DNA from: Vibrio penaeicida
Lineage (GTDB): Bacteria > Pseudomonadota > Gammaproteobacteria > Enterobacterales > Vibrionaceae
Assembly (NCBI RefSeq): GCF_019977755.1
Contig: NZ_AP025144.1
Span: 620,001 to 684,000 of the forward strand
Length of the DNA: 64,000 nt
Direction of reading: 5' to 3'
Shown one piece after another: positions 49,876 to 58,588 of this stretch. The notes below the pieces were generated by a model. That model was not told the DNA's origin, did not search any database, and worked only from the letters and a program-made list of their open reading frames with translations. The translations under genes and the position numbers were made by a program. Numbering within the stretch: the first letter of the stretch is position 1; every line of letters begins with the position of its first letter.

Positions 49876-49938
49876 CTACCCGCGCGATCGATTCACGATA
49901 AGGAGGAGGCTTAGCAGGATAGAAAAACGAGATGTCAT
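49876..49938 (-). CDS. leuL: leu operon leader peptide LeuL
   Basis: A 20-residue frame, MTSRFSILLSLLLIVNRSRG, with five leucines in six codons (CTG CTA AGC CTC CTC CTT), then TAG. It is 135 bp upstream of leuA and is followed by the attenuator hairpin. When charged Leu-tRNA is low the ribosome stalls in the Leu codons and the antiterminator can form; otherwise the terminator forms. This is classic attenuation read directly from the sequence. Confidence 0.92.
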   Translation of the reverse strand: MTSRFSILLSLLLIVNRSRG

Positions 49939-50152
49939 GTAAAACATTTCCACAAAATTAAGTTAACAAATTAGTACCGTACTCCTGATGATGCGTCAAC
50001 CTTTTCGTTGTTTTTTTCTTCATATCGGAGCAGTTCCGCGGTGAAATCCCATAAACGTGTCGAATTTAACAAATTCAAATCGAAGTTACTTAATTATTCA
50101 AATGATTAAATAGTGATTAATTATTCTACTATCGTGATGAAATTTTGGTCTC

Positions 50153-50175
50153 TATAATTAATCGGATGATTAATT
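50153..50175 (+). promoter_or_regulatory. -10 box and TetR-type operator upstream of the efflux operon
   Basis: TATAAT at 50153-50158 overlaps a 20-bp dyad, AATTAATC-GGAT-GATTAATT (50156-50175), whose 8-bp arms are perfect. It lies 12 bp before the tetR ATG. Similar ATGATTAA/GATTAATTATT sequences at 50101-50125 could be a second site. Repressor binding would block the promoter, so the regulator probably represses its own operon. Confidence 0.7.
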
Positions 50176-50187
50176 CTGGAGATCGAA

Positions 50188-50901
50188 ATGAGCCGAAAAG
50201 TTGGGCGTCCTGCCGAAAAGACTGATGCCAGAGAAAAGCTTATTTTAGAAGCAAGGAGACTTTTTACCTTGCATCCTTATGAAAAAGTATCGACCCGTTT
50301 ATTGTCTGAGAATGCTGGCGTCAATATGGCAATGATTCGATATTACTTTGGTAGTAAAGATGGGTTGTTTGAAACCATGCTACGAGAAACACTGGCACCC
50401 ATGAAAAATCACATCAGCAATATTGCCGAGCAAGGAAGTGGCAATGGTTGTAGAGGTGACAAAGACAGTGCAAGTGAGCATAGCGGTGAATGTAGTAAGA
50501 GTAGCAGCAGTGATTTCACGGGCATAATGAAAACCTACTACAGCATGATGGTGAAAAACCCAGATTTCCCACGGTTGGTTGCCAGAATCATGATGATGGA
50601 TGAAGGAGCCGTCCAACGTCAGATGATGGAAAAGGTATTTATGGAAATCGCGATGCCTGCTCAGAAGCTCATTTTCCAGTCGATGCAAAACAATGGTGTG
50701 ATAAGAGATGACCTTGACCCTATGCTGTGTAAGGTAAGTTACATTAGTTTAATGGTCTTCCCATTTATCGCCCCTCCTCAGCTTTTAAAAATACACGATG
50801 TCACATTGGATGAAGATTTTCTTGCTAGGTTGTTAGAGCACAACCTGCAACTATTGTCCCGTGGCTTTTTATCCTCCCCCCTTGAAGATCACAAGGAGTA
50901 A
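50188..50901 (+). CDS. TetR/AcrR-family transcriptional regulator
   Basis: Likely local repressor of the RND pump genes, 237 residues. The N-terminal HTH spans about 14-60 (STRLLSENAGVNMAMIRYYF). Between helices about 81 and 109 there is an unusual Ser/Gly/Lys-rich, disordered-looking insert with two cysteines. The rest is the ligand-binding helical domain with a methionine-rich stretch. GGAGATC precedes the ATG. The membrane-fusion gene starts 3 bp after the stop. Confidence 0.9.
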   Translation: MSRKVGRPAEKTDAREKLILEARRLFTLHPYEKVSTRLLSENAGVNMAMIRYYFGSKDGLFETMLRETLAPMKNHISNIAEQGSGNGCRGDKDSASEHSGECSKSSSSDFTGIMKTYYSMMVKNPDFPRLVARIMMMDEGAVQRQMMEKVFMEIAMPAQKLIFQSMQNNGVIRDDLDPMLCKVSYISLMVFPFIAPPQLLKIHDVTLDEDFLARLLEHNLQLLSRGFLSSPLEDHKE

Positions 50902-50904
50902 TCG

Positions 50905-52215
50905 ATGGCGTTTAACCGTAAATTACTGTTCTTTCCGGCGTTAGCTGTCGGTATCGTTATTCTTATTCTCGCTGTAAAACTTAAACCCACTCCTCCGACA
51001 AAACCGGCTGGTGATCGTGCTCGATTGGTCGAAACCATGCCGCTTGAATTGAAAGCAATGGCACCTGTGGTGATCGGTTTTGGCAAAGTCACGCCTAAAT
51101 TGGAATGGAAAGCTATCGCGGAGGTATCTGGCAAAGTGGTGTACAGACACCCTCAATTGGAAAAGGGACGAATGTTGCCCGCTGGAACAGAAATTCTAAG
51201 AATCGATCCTCTGGATTACGAATTAAAACTGGCACAGACCGAAGCCGATCTCAGTTCAAGTAAAACCCAGCTAGCGAAACTCGATCTTGAAAAAATCAAT
51301 TTAACCAACACGTTAAAGATCGAAGAAAACCGCCTGGCAATAAGCAAAACGGAATTAAACCGTAAGAAAAATTTGCGAAAGAAAGGGCTCACATCTCAGT
51401 CGGATGTGGATCAACAAACTCAGTCTTATTTATCACAGCAAAAACTCGTTCAAGACATGCGAAATCAACTCGCTCTTTTTCCAGATGAACGCAAAGTGGC
51501 ATTAGCGCAAGTGAAAGTGAATGAAGCAAGACTGGACGAAGCCCAGCGATCTTTAGATAAGACGTCGATTGTTTTACCTGAAAATCTACGTATCGCGGAA
51601 GTCAACATCGAGCAAGATCAAGTCGTCAATTTGCAACAAACGATGATCGTTGCTCATGGTGTCACGACGATGGAAGTGGAAGCGCAATTGCCTCTTCACG
51701 ATATGAGAACGCTAGTTTCTAGCCTCAGTACTTTCAATAAAGATGAGTATGGAAACCCCATACCAGCTACCGAAGAGATACGGGCGAGCATTGAGTTAAC
51801 CAGCGGAAGTTTGGCAGCCAACTGGGACGCTAAAGTGGCTCGAGTCAGTGAAACTGTCGACCCTAATCAGGCAACGGTAGGGGTGATTTTAGAGATAGAG
51901 CAAGACTATCGCCAGTTAAAGCCCCAGAACTCTCCTCCATTAGTGAATGGCATGTTTGTAAAAGCGGAAATCATTGGGCAAGAAAACCCAAGCTGGGTGA
52001 TCCCTGAGCGAGCGCTGCACGGCAACCGAGTTTATACCAAAGATGAGCACAATAAGCTGCGGATTAAAAACGTAACAGTACTCTACCGCCGTGATAACCA
52101 AGTGATTGTAGATGGCGACCTCGAGCAAGGTGAAGCGCTGATTTTGAACGATTTGCTCCCAGCGATTGAAGGGATGCAACTCAAGACAGCTGAAGCGGCG
52201 GAGGTATCGGAATGA
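50905..52215 (+). CDS. RND efflux membrane-fusion (periplasmic adaptor) protein
   Basis: Adaptor joining the inner-membrane pump to an outer-membrane TolC-type channel. 436 residues: N-terminal membrane anchor (about 8-24), barrel-sandwich/lipoyl half, a long coiled-coil hairpin (about 100-215, with repeated leucine heptads), then beta-barrel domains. No lipobox is seen. AAGGAG precedes the ATG and the stop overlaps the pump gene by 4 bp. No outer-membrane channel gene is in the operon. Confidence 0.92.
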   Translation: MAFNRKLLFFPALAVGIVILILAVKLKPTPPTKPAGDRARLVETMPLELKAMAPVVIGFGKVTPKLEWKAIAEVSGKVVYRHPQLEKGRMLPAGTEILRIDPLDYELKLAQTEADLSSSKTQLAKLDLEKINLTNTLKIEENRLAISKTELNRKKNLRKKGLTSQSDVDQQTQSYLSQQKLVQDMRNQLALFPDERKVALAQVKVNEARLDEAQRSLDKTSIVLPENLRIAEVNIEQDQVVNLQQTMIVAHGVTTMEVEAQLPLHDMRTLVSSLSTFNKDEYGNPIPATEEIRASIELTSGSLAANWDAKVARVSETVDPNQATVGVILEIEQDYRQLKPQNSPPLVNGMFVKAEIIGQENPSWVIPERALHGNRVYTKDEHNKLRIKNVTVLYRRDNQVIVDGDLEQGEALILNDLLPAIEGMQLKTAEAAEVSE

Positions 52216-55200
52216 TTCGATTTTTTGCTAGGCACCCAACTGCCGCTAATTTGTTGATGTTGGGGCTTTTGATTATAGGGATTACGTCATTACCCAAGTT
52301 AAAACGTGAGACATTCCCCGAATTTTCTCCGCCATTTATTATGGCAGGGGTTGTCTATCCAGGAGCCTCCCCACAAGAAGTGGAAGAAAGCTTGTGTGTT
52401 CGAATGGAAGATGCGGTTGATGGGTTAGCCAATATTGAAGAAACTCGATGCGAAGCGGTAGAGGGATCGGCGCGATTGATTCTTAAGCTGAATGAAAAGG
52501 CGGATATCGGCCGAATGCTGGTGGATGTTCAAACCCAGATCAATTCGATTAATGATTTCCCTGATGAGATTGAATCACCTGTTGTAAGGGAAATGGATTG
52601 GAATGAGCCTGTTGTGGATGTTGCTATTACAGCCAACACCACTTGGCCAGAGCTTAAAGCCTATGCCGAGCAGCTCAAACGTATCTTGAAGCTTGATTAT
52701 GGCGTTTCGTTGGTGGATGTAAGTGGTTTCTCTGATCACCAATACCGAGTGGAACTAGATACCATCGCAATACGACAATTAGGGTTAAGCGTTGGTGATA
52801 TTGCAGAGCAAATTGGCAGACAGAACGTCAAGCTTCCTAGTGGGAATATAGAAACACCAGATAAAAACTTCCTTATCCGTTTTGACGAGCGGAGCATCAC
52901 ACCTAACGAACTGAGCCAGATTGTCGTTGGTTCGGCACCTAATGGTAGTGTTATCAGGCTAGCTGACATCGCATCAATCACCGACAGATTTGAACTAGAT
53001 GAACAAAAAGTGTTGTTTGATGGTCAACCGTCTGCCGTTCTGAAAATCAGTAAAAATAAAGAAGATGATGCATTAAGAATTAAAGATCAGGTTGCTGAGT
53101 TTGTTGAAGCGCAGCGAGCGATTGCCCCCGATGGCGTAACGCTGGAATTAACCAACGATCTCTCTTCTGTTTTGTGGGATCGACTCAGCATGATGCTCTC
53201 CAATGGATGGCAAGGGATCGTGTTGGTGTTTGCAACAATGTGGCTGTTCTTTAGTTTTCGCTACTCATTTTGGGTGGCTGCGGGGTTGCCTGTTGCCTTC
53301 TTGGGCGGCATGTTCTTAATGGCAAACCTAGGGCTTTCAATTAACATCATGTCTCTCGTTGGGCTGTTGATGGCGATTGGTATCATGATGGATGACGCCA
53401 TCGTAATAGCAGAATCCATCGCTTCACATCTGGATCGTGGGCAAAGTGTTGATGAAGCCGTGTATAACGGTGTACGTAAAGTCTTTCCTGGTGTGTTGTC
53501 CTCTTTTCTAACGACGATCTGCATCTTTGGTAGCTTACTGTTTCTTGAGGGAGAAATGGGTGCAGTGCTCCGTGCGGTGCCTCAAGTACTCATCTTGGTT
53601 TTGTGTTTAAGCCTTGTCGAAGCATTCTTGATTCTGCCAAATCATTTGTCCCATTCGTTACACAAGCAAAAAAATGATCGCCCACCCTTAAAATTCAAGC
53701 GAGTACTGCTTGAACGTTTTGAGAGTTTCCGTAACAACCAATTGGTATCTGCAGTGACCAAAGTGGTGGAGTGGCGCTATGCCTTTTTAGGAGGAGTATT
53801 GGCGACGCTGTTGGCGTCAGTTGCCATGTTGGCTGGTGGTGTAGTGAAGTTTGTGCCGTTTCCTGATTTAGATGGTGACATTGCAGAGGCACGCATCATT
53901 CTTCCCCCTGGAGCGTCATTAAGCCAAACAGAGGCAGTCGTTGATCATATCGTACTCGCGGCAGAAAAATTGAACCGAGATTGGAGCGAACGGGTTGAAG
54001 GTGGAAGAACTTTAGTTCAGCACGTTACCAGTAGTTACAACGTCAATGCCGATGCAGACGAAGCTGGTCCGCACTTGGCTACGGTACGGCTAGACCTTCT
54101 AGGGGCGGAGTCACGCAATACTCTGATTGATGAGTTTGTTGATGCATGGCGCAATGAAGTGGGAGAGCTTGCCCAGCCTGTGTCACTGGTGTTCAAACAA
54201 CCTACGATGGGACCTGGCGGTCGGGCAATTGAAATTCGTGCCAAACATGATGACCTGTCGGCACTAAAATCGGCATCGATTGAAATGCAAAGCTATCTCA
54301 ATGAGTTTGATGGCGTGCATGGTGTGTTGGATGATATGAGACTCGGCAAAGAAGAAATACTAGTGAAACTGCGTCAGGGAGCGGAAACCTTTGGGGTTAA
54401 CGGGCAAATGATAGCGGGTCAATTGCGTTCTGCTTTTTTTGGTCAAACTGCCGACGAAATTCAAATTGGTGTAGAAAACATAAAGATCGACGTTCAGCTT
54501 GATAAAAAGCAGGCTGGCGATCTGCAGCAGCTCGCGAATTTCCCCATCATAAAGTCGGATGGCTCTCAAATTCCGCTAGGGGCTATCGCCACATTAGATT
54601 TCCAACGTAATTATGTACGAATCCAGCGAGTGGATGGTTTGAGAACGATCAGTGTTTACGGTGACGTAGATAATTCAAAAGCCAGTTCATCAGAGATCAT
54701 TACTCAGTTCCAAAAAGAAGAAGCACCCAAGTTAATGGCGAAGTACCCAGGGCTAAGATTTGACTTCGAAGGTGAGGCAGAAGATGCAGCCAAAACCGGT
54801 AGCTCAATTGCAAGTGGGTTCTTACTCGGTCTATTTGGTGTATTCATTATTCTGAGTTACCAGTTCCGCAGTTACATGGAGCCGTTTGTGGTAATGGTGG
54901 CGATACCCTTGGCGTTAATTGGGGTCATCTGGGGGCACTTCTTGCTAGGGCATTCTTTAAGTATGCCAAGCATCATGGGTTTTGTTTCATTGGCTGGGAT
55001 TGTGGTGAATGACTCTATTCTTCTGGTTCAATACATACGTCATCATGTTGATGAAGGGGATTCTGTGTACGAATCGGTGGTAAAAGCCAGTCGGGAGCGT
55101 TTTCGAGCAGTATTCTTGACGTCCATTACCACCGCAGCAGGGCTATTACCGTTACTGACAGAAACGAGCCTTCAAGCACAAGTGATACAACCACTGGTAA

Positions 55201-55316
55201 TTTCCATTGTATTTGGCATATTTGCCTCTACACTATTGGTGCTGTTTATGATTCCTGCTGCGTATGCAGTACTAGCGGATTTTGGGTTGGTACGTAAGCA
55301 CCAAGAAATCCACTAA
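52212..55316 (+). CDS. RND-family efflux permease
   Basis: Proton-driven inner-membrane pump, 1034 residues, with 12 transmembrane segments and two large periplasmic loops (about 40-330 and 555-870). The TM4 aspartate pair is present in GIMMDDAIVIAES. In TM10, where AcrB has a lysine, this protein has GIVVNDSILLVQY, as in the HAE-2-like branch. The substrate cannot be read from sequence. It ends in a terminator. Confidence 0.94.
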   Translation: MIRFFARHPTAANLLMLGLLIIGITSLPKLKRETFPEFSPPFIMAGVVYPGASPQEVEESLCVRMEDAVDGLANIEETRCEAVEGSARLILKLNEKADIGRMLVDVQTQINSINDFPDEIESPVVREMDWNEPVVDVAITANTTWPELKAYAEQLKRILKLDYGVSLVDVSGFSDHQYRVELDTIAIRQLGLSVGDIAEQIGRQNVKLPSGNIETPDKNFLIRFDERSITPNELSQIVVGSAPNGSVIRLADIASITDRFELDEQKVLFDGQPSAVLKISKNKEDDALRIKDQVAEFVEAQRAIAPDGVTLELTNDLSSVLWDRLSMMLSNGWQGIVLVFATMWLFFSFRYSFWVAAGLPVAFLGGMFLMANLGLSINIMSLVGLLMAIGIMMDDAIVIAESIASHLDRGQSVDEAVYNGVRKVFPGVLSSFLTTICIFGSLLFLEGEMGAVLRAVPQVLILVLCLSLVEAFLILPNHLSHSLHKQKNDRPPLKFKRVLLERFESFRNNQLVSAVTKVVEWRYAFLGGVLATLLASVAMLAGGVVKFVPFPDLDGDIAEARIILPPGASLSQTEAVVDHIVLAAEKLNRDWSERVEGGRTLVQHVTSSYNVNADADEAGPHLATVRLDLLGAESRNTLIDEFVDAWRNEVGELAQPVSLVFKQPTMGPGGRAIEIRAKHDDLSALKSASIEMQSYLNEFDGVHGVLDDMRLGKEEILVKLRQGAETFGVNGQMIAGQLRSAFFGQTADEIQIGVENIKIDVQLDKKQAGDLQQLANFPIIKSDGSQIPLGAIATLDFQRNYVRIQRVDGLRTISVYGDVDNSKASSSEIITQFQKEEAPKLMAKYPGLRFDFEGEAEDAAKTGSSIASGFLLGLFGVFIILSYQFRSYMEPFVVMVAIPLALIGVIWGHFLLGHSLSMPSIMGFVSLAGIVVNDSILLVQYIRHHVDEGDSVYESVVKASRERFRAVFLTSITTAAGLLPLLTETSLQAQVIQPLVISIVFGIFASTLLVLFMIPAAYAVLADFGLVRKHQEIH

Positions 55317-55350
55317 CAAAAGAATCATAAAGTATTCATGCAAAAGCAAT

Positions 55351-55373
55351 AAGGGGGAAAGAATCCCCCTTTC
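55351..55373 (+). terminator. Intrinsic terminator of the RND operon
   Basis: Stem AAGGGGG / CCCCCTT with an AAAGAAT loop, followed by a short T-tract. Confidence 0.75.
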
Positions 55374-55625
55374 GTCGTGATTTGACTCTAAAAATAATAA
55401 TTTTGATGTTTGTTACACTTGAATATCAATAGTATGTAAATACACCATATGCATATGTTACGATGGCTTATCTAAATGCATATCAAATCAGTTGCTCATT
55501 GGTTTTACAACAATTCTTCGCTTGGCTGGCAAAGGACGAAAAGCATGAGTGTTGATCCCAAGAGATGCGTATTGAAGCAAGTAACACTTAGCTTGCCGAA
55601 CAGAAAATATAAGGACCCAATATCA
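55374..55625. promoter_or_regulatory. AT-rich leader of the SH3 lipoprotein gene
   Basis: No supported gene. The frame of the lipoprotein is open back to 55476, but the sequence there looks non-coding and lacks a lipoprotein signal. Repeated ATGCATAT/CATATGCATATG motifs lie at 55445-55482. Promoter position not resolved. Confidence 0.45.
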
Positions 55626-56426
55626 ATGTCATGGCAGAAACGCAAAATTCAATTACGCCCACTTTCCATTAAAAGTCTTATCGGGTGTGCAGGATTGATC
55701 CTGCTGACAGGATGTCAAAGTACCGGAACAGATTCGAATGCAGCTTCTGCTAACAAAGTGTCTGGTAGTACAAGTTCAGGTTTGGTTAGTACGCAGCTAG
55801 ACGAGTTTTTTGGTCAGGAAGCGCGAGATCAGTTCTTAAAGCAATCCATTGAAGCACTGGAATCTCAAAATACCAGTGAGTGGCAAGGCATTGATTCGTC
55901 CAATAGCGCAAAGTGGCTTATAAAAGTAGCTACTCCAGAAGTGCAATCCATTGAAGTTCACTACCCAGTAGAAGAAGCGGTAGATACCGAGCAAACTTTA
56001 ACGTTTGTTGGTTTGACACACGAAACGACTACAGCACTAAATTTAAGAACGAGTCCGAGACAATCCAGCCAAAAAATTGGTCAGCTACAAAAAGGTGAAG
56101 CCTTCAATGTGCTTGCTCAGGCAAGCGGAAAACCTTGGGTTTTGGTTGAGCAAGAAGGTGATGTTCGCGGATACGTACATCATGACTACATTAAGCCAGC
56201 AGGTCCAAAGCAAGATTTAATTGTTTCTAAAGTTGGGATCCAAAAACACTTAGAGACAGAAAAAGAAACATCTGTGTTAGCCGGCAGCTACGTATGTCGA
56301 GATTTGCAATACTCTTTCTCTCGCGATGAGAAAGTACAGTTTGGCGAATTTACAGCGTGCCAAAAGCAGCAAGGCTCTTGGTATATTGAAGAAGGCAGTG
56401 CCCGAATTGTCAAAGCATCAAACTAA
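55626..56426 (+). CDS. SH3-domain lipoprotein
   Basis: A 266-residue probable lipoprotein. From ATG 55626 (MSWQKRKIQLRPLSIKSLIG) the basic n-region and hydrophobic core end in the lipobox LLTGCQ. A bacterial SH3 domain follows (about 125-190: ALNLRTSPRQSSQKIGQLQK...VRGYVHHDYI), then a C-terminal segment with two cysteines (YVCRDLQYSF, FTACQKQQG) resembling small surface-antigen domains. Likely envelope and peptidoglycan linked; function unknown. The longer frame starting at 55476 puts the signal in the middle of the protein and is rejected. Confidence 0.82.
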   Translation: MSWQKRKIQLRPLSIKSLIGCAGLILLTGCQSTGTDSNAASANKVSGSTSSGLVSTQLDEFFGQEARDQFLKQSIEALESQNTSEWQGIDSSNSAKWLIKVATPEVQSIEVHYPVEEAVDTEQTLTFVGLTHETTTALNLRTSPRQSSQKIGQLQKGEAFNVLAQASGKPWVLVEQEGDVRGYVHHDYIKPAGPKQDLIVSKVGIQKHLETEKETSVLAGSYVCRDLQYSFSRDEKVQFGEFTACQKQQGSWYIEEGSARIVKASN

Positions 56427-56447
56427 GTTGGTGTGACTTGCTAACTA

Positions 56448-56470
56448 AGGGGGAAGCGCTCGTTTCCCCT
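56448..56470 (+). terminator. Probable terminator after the lipoprotein gene
   Basis: Stem AGGGGGAA / TTTCCCCT (one G-T pair) with a 7-nt loop; the tract after it is only weakly T-rich. Confidence 0.6.
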
Positions 56471-56580
56471 ATCAAACTCTTCCCTTTCTAATTGTCATCG
56501 AAATACAAACATCTCGTCACTTAGCTGTCACCTGTTTCACCTAATTTCTAATCAGGAAATAGGAAAAGAGGGAGTGGGCT

Positions 56581-57105
56581 ATGCGTGCGATCGAACCCAT
56601 TGCCAGATTCGATCTGGCATTTTCAAGCTTTTGCTTACAACATCGGTTTAACTTACAAGTAGCAAGAATCAGCAAAGCAGTCTCTCGGAGTGGCGATGGG
56701 CATTTCTATGCCGTACTTGGCATTGTGCTTTGGCTGTTCGATTCAATGTCAGGAGGGGAGTTTCTTTCCGCAGGATTGATGGCATTTGCAATTGAGCTTC
56801 CCATTTATTGGGTATTAAAAAATAGCTTTAAGCGACGACGCCCTCAAGAGTTAAGTAATCTGCTCACCGCATTTATCACACCTTCTGATCGCTACAGCTT
56901 ACCATCGGGGCATACCACGGCTGCATTTGTAATGGCGACTATGATAGGGGAGTTCTACCCCAGTTTCTATCTACTAGCCGTTATATGGGCTTCATTTATT
57001 GGGCTTTCTCGCATTCTTTTAGGTGTTCATTTTATTACAGACGTGGTTATCGGAGCTGGGCTTGGTCTTGTATGTGCTAAAGCCGCGCTACTGGTTTTGA
57101 GTTAG
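56581..57105 (+). CDS. PAP2-family membrane phosphatase
   Basis: A 174-residue protein with about four or five membrane segments and all three PAP2 motifs: KNSFKRRRPQ, PSGHTTAAF (catalytic histidine) and SRILLGVHFITDVVIG. Such enzymes remove phosphate from lipid phosphates, for example phosphatidate or undecaprenyl diphosphate. It is followed 15 bp on by the glycosyltransferase gene, which suggests a joint envelope-lipid role. Confidence 0.92.
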   Translation: MRAIEPIARFDLAFSSFCLQHRFNLQVARISKAVSRSGDGHFYAVLGIVLWLFDSMSGGEFLSAGLMAFAIELPIYWVLKNSFKRRRPQELSNLLTAFITPSDRYSLPSGHTTAAFVMATMIGEFYPSFYLLAVIWASFIGLSRILLGVHFITDVVIGAGLGLVCAKAALLVLS

Positions 57106-57120
57106 AGGATACGTTGGATC

Positions 57121-58173
57121 ATGAAAATTCTTTACGGTGTTCAAGGTACGGGGAACGGCCATATTGCGAGAGCAAGAGCGATGGCAAAAGCATTCGAAGA
57201 ACAGAATATCGATGTGGACTTTCTGTTTTCTGGGCGAGATAAAGACAAATATTTTTCCATGGAATCTTTTGGTGATTATCAAACCAGAAACGGGATGAGC
57301 TTTATCACCAGTAATGGAAAAATTAATCTTACGCAAACCATACTTCAAAACAGTTTACTCAACATAAAGAAAGAAATTGATGAGTTAGACCTGGGTGGGT
57401 ACGACGTAGTGATCAATGATTTTGAACCCGTATCGGCTTGGGCTGCCAAAAGGCAAAATGTGCCTTGTATTGGGCTTAGCCACCAAAACGCGTTCCGTTA
57501 TCAGGTACCCATTAAGGATTCTCGTTGGTTTGATCACTGGATAATCCACTATTTTGCGCCAACAAGTATTCCTATCGGGCTGCACTGGTATCATTTTGAT
57601 CAACAAATTTTACCTCCTATTGTTCATACAACTTCAGGCTTATCTGAAGACGTCGGTGCATCCATATTGGTATACCTGCCATTTGAATCCTTAGGTGATA
57701 TTCAAGAATTACTTGATAGATTTGGTCATCAGCACTTTGATTGTTATCACCCAGGCGTTGAGCAAGTCCATGTGTTGGAAAACATCACTTTTCATCCTCT
57801 TTCTCATGAGAGGTTTCAAAGTAGCTTGAAATCGTGTTCCGGAGTGATCGCTAATGGTGGTTTTGAGTTACCTTCAGAAGCGCTAACACTAGGGAAAAAA
57901 CTGTTACTAAAACCGCTAAAAGGTCAATTTGAACAGCAAAGTAACGTTGCCACCTTAGAGCACTTAGGGCTGGCGTCGGCGATGGACTACCTTGACCCTA
58001 CCGCTGTGCGTAATTGGCTCGATGAACAAAGTGCTGAAAAAGTGATCTACCCAGATGTCGCTGCTTCAATAGTGAATTGGATAATGCAGGGGCGATGGGA
58101 TTGCGTTCAAGAATTGTGGTCTTTGCTTTGGGATCAGGTGGATTACCCCAGTTATGCGACGATTCAAGGCTAG
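57121..58173 (+). CDS. MJ1255/VC2487-family glycosyltransferase-like protein
   Basis: A 350-residue GT-B-like protein. The N-terminal loop GVQGTGNGHIARARAMAKAF resembles the GxGH motif of UDP-sugar transferases such as MurG; the C-terminal part has GVIANGGFELPSEALTLGKK, the usual nucleotide-sugar site. The family name is from memory; VC2487 sits at the matching locus near leuO. It probably moves a sugar to an envelope acceptor, unidentified. GAGGATAC precedes the ATG. Confidence 0.88.
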   Translation: MKILYGVQGTGNGHIARARAMAKAFEEQNIDVDFLFSGRDKDKYFSMESFGDYQTRNGMSFITSNGKINLTQTILQNSLLNIKKEIDELDLGGYDVVINDFEPVSAWAAKRQNVPCIGLSHQNAFRYQVPIKDSRWFDHWIIHYFAPTSIPIGLHWYHFDQQILPPIVHTTSGLSEDVGASILVYLPFESLGDIQELLDRFGHQHFDCYHPGVEQVHVLENITFHPLSHERFQSSLKSCSGVIANGGFELPSEALTLGKKLLLKPLKGQFEQQSNVATLEHLGLASAMDYLDPTAVRNWLDEQSAEKVIYPDVAASIVNWIMQGRWDCVQELWSLLWDQVDYPSYATIQG

Positions 58174-58588
58174 GTAGAGCGCAGTAAACTCTTGCTGAAT
58201 CAAGTATCTTGTGGTGACTTGGGTACGTACGTTAATGGGAGGAGAAGGACAATAATACCCCCTAAGATGTCTCTTCTCGTTAACAATTCAGTTCGAATAT
58301 CAGAACCTTTCTTGTGTCATTTTTGCGACAGCTCTCTCTCAATTGTTATAAAAAGAATCGTTTTAGCTTTTTTTATACCACTTGTATCCTATTGATTAGT
58401 AAGACCAAATCATTAAACAGACTAAAAAATAATAATTTAATATTAAACCACTTGTCCTACCCATGGTATTTGGGGATATTCTTGAAAAGAGCGAAAGCAT
58501 TAGTGCAGTAAATACCAATCAAAGGCTTTCGAATAACCAAGGCTAATGCCTATTTTAATAGAACTATTGATAAGTGAGAGGCAACCCA
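58174..58588. promoter_or_regulatory. AT-rich region upstream of leuO
   Basis: A 415-bp stretch without a supportable gene. It becomes strongly AT-rich from about 58320 to 58450, with AATAATTTAATATTAAA, the type of DNA H-NS and LeuO bind. In V. cholerae leuO is reported as ToxR-dependent; a ToxR site was not looked for beyond eye. An open frame of 67 codons at 58192-58395 has no family and no good ribosome site. Confidence 0.5.

Noticed and set aside
55476..55625. N-terminal extension of the SH3 lipoprotein frame
   Set aside because: It would bury the lipobox signal peptide in the middle of the protein; ATG 55626 gives a normal lipoprotein start.
58192..58395. Open frame of 67 codons between the glycosyltransferase and leuO
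   Set aside because: No recognised family, odd composition, no convincing ribosome site, and it runs into AT-rich promoter-like DNA.
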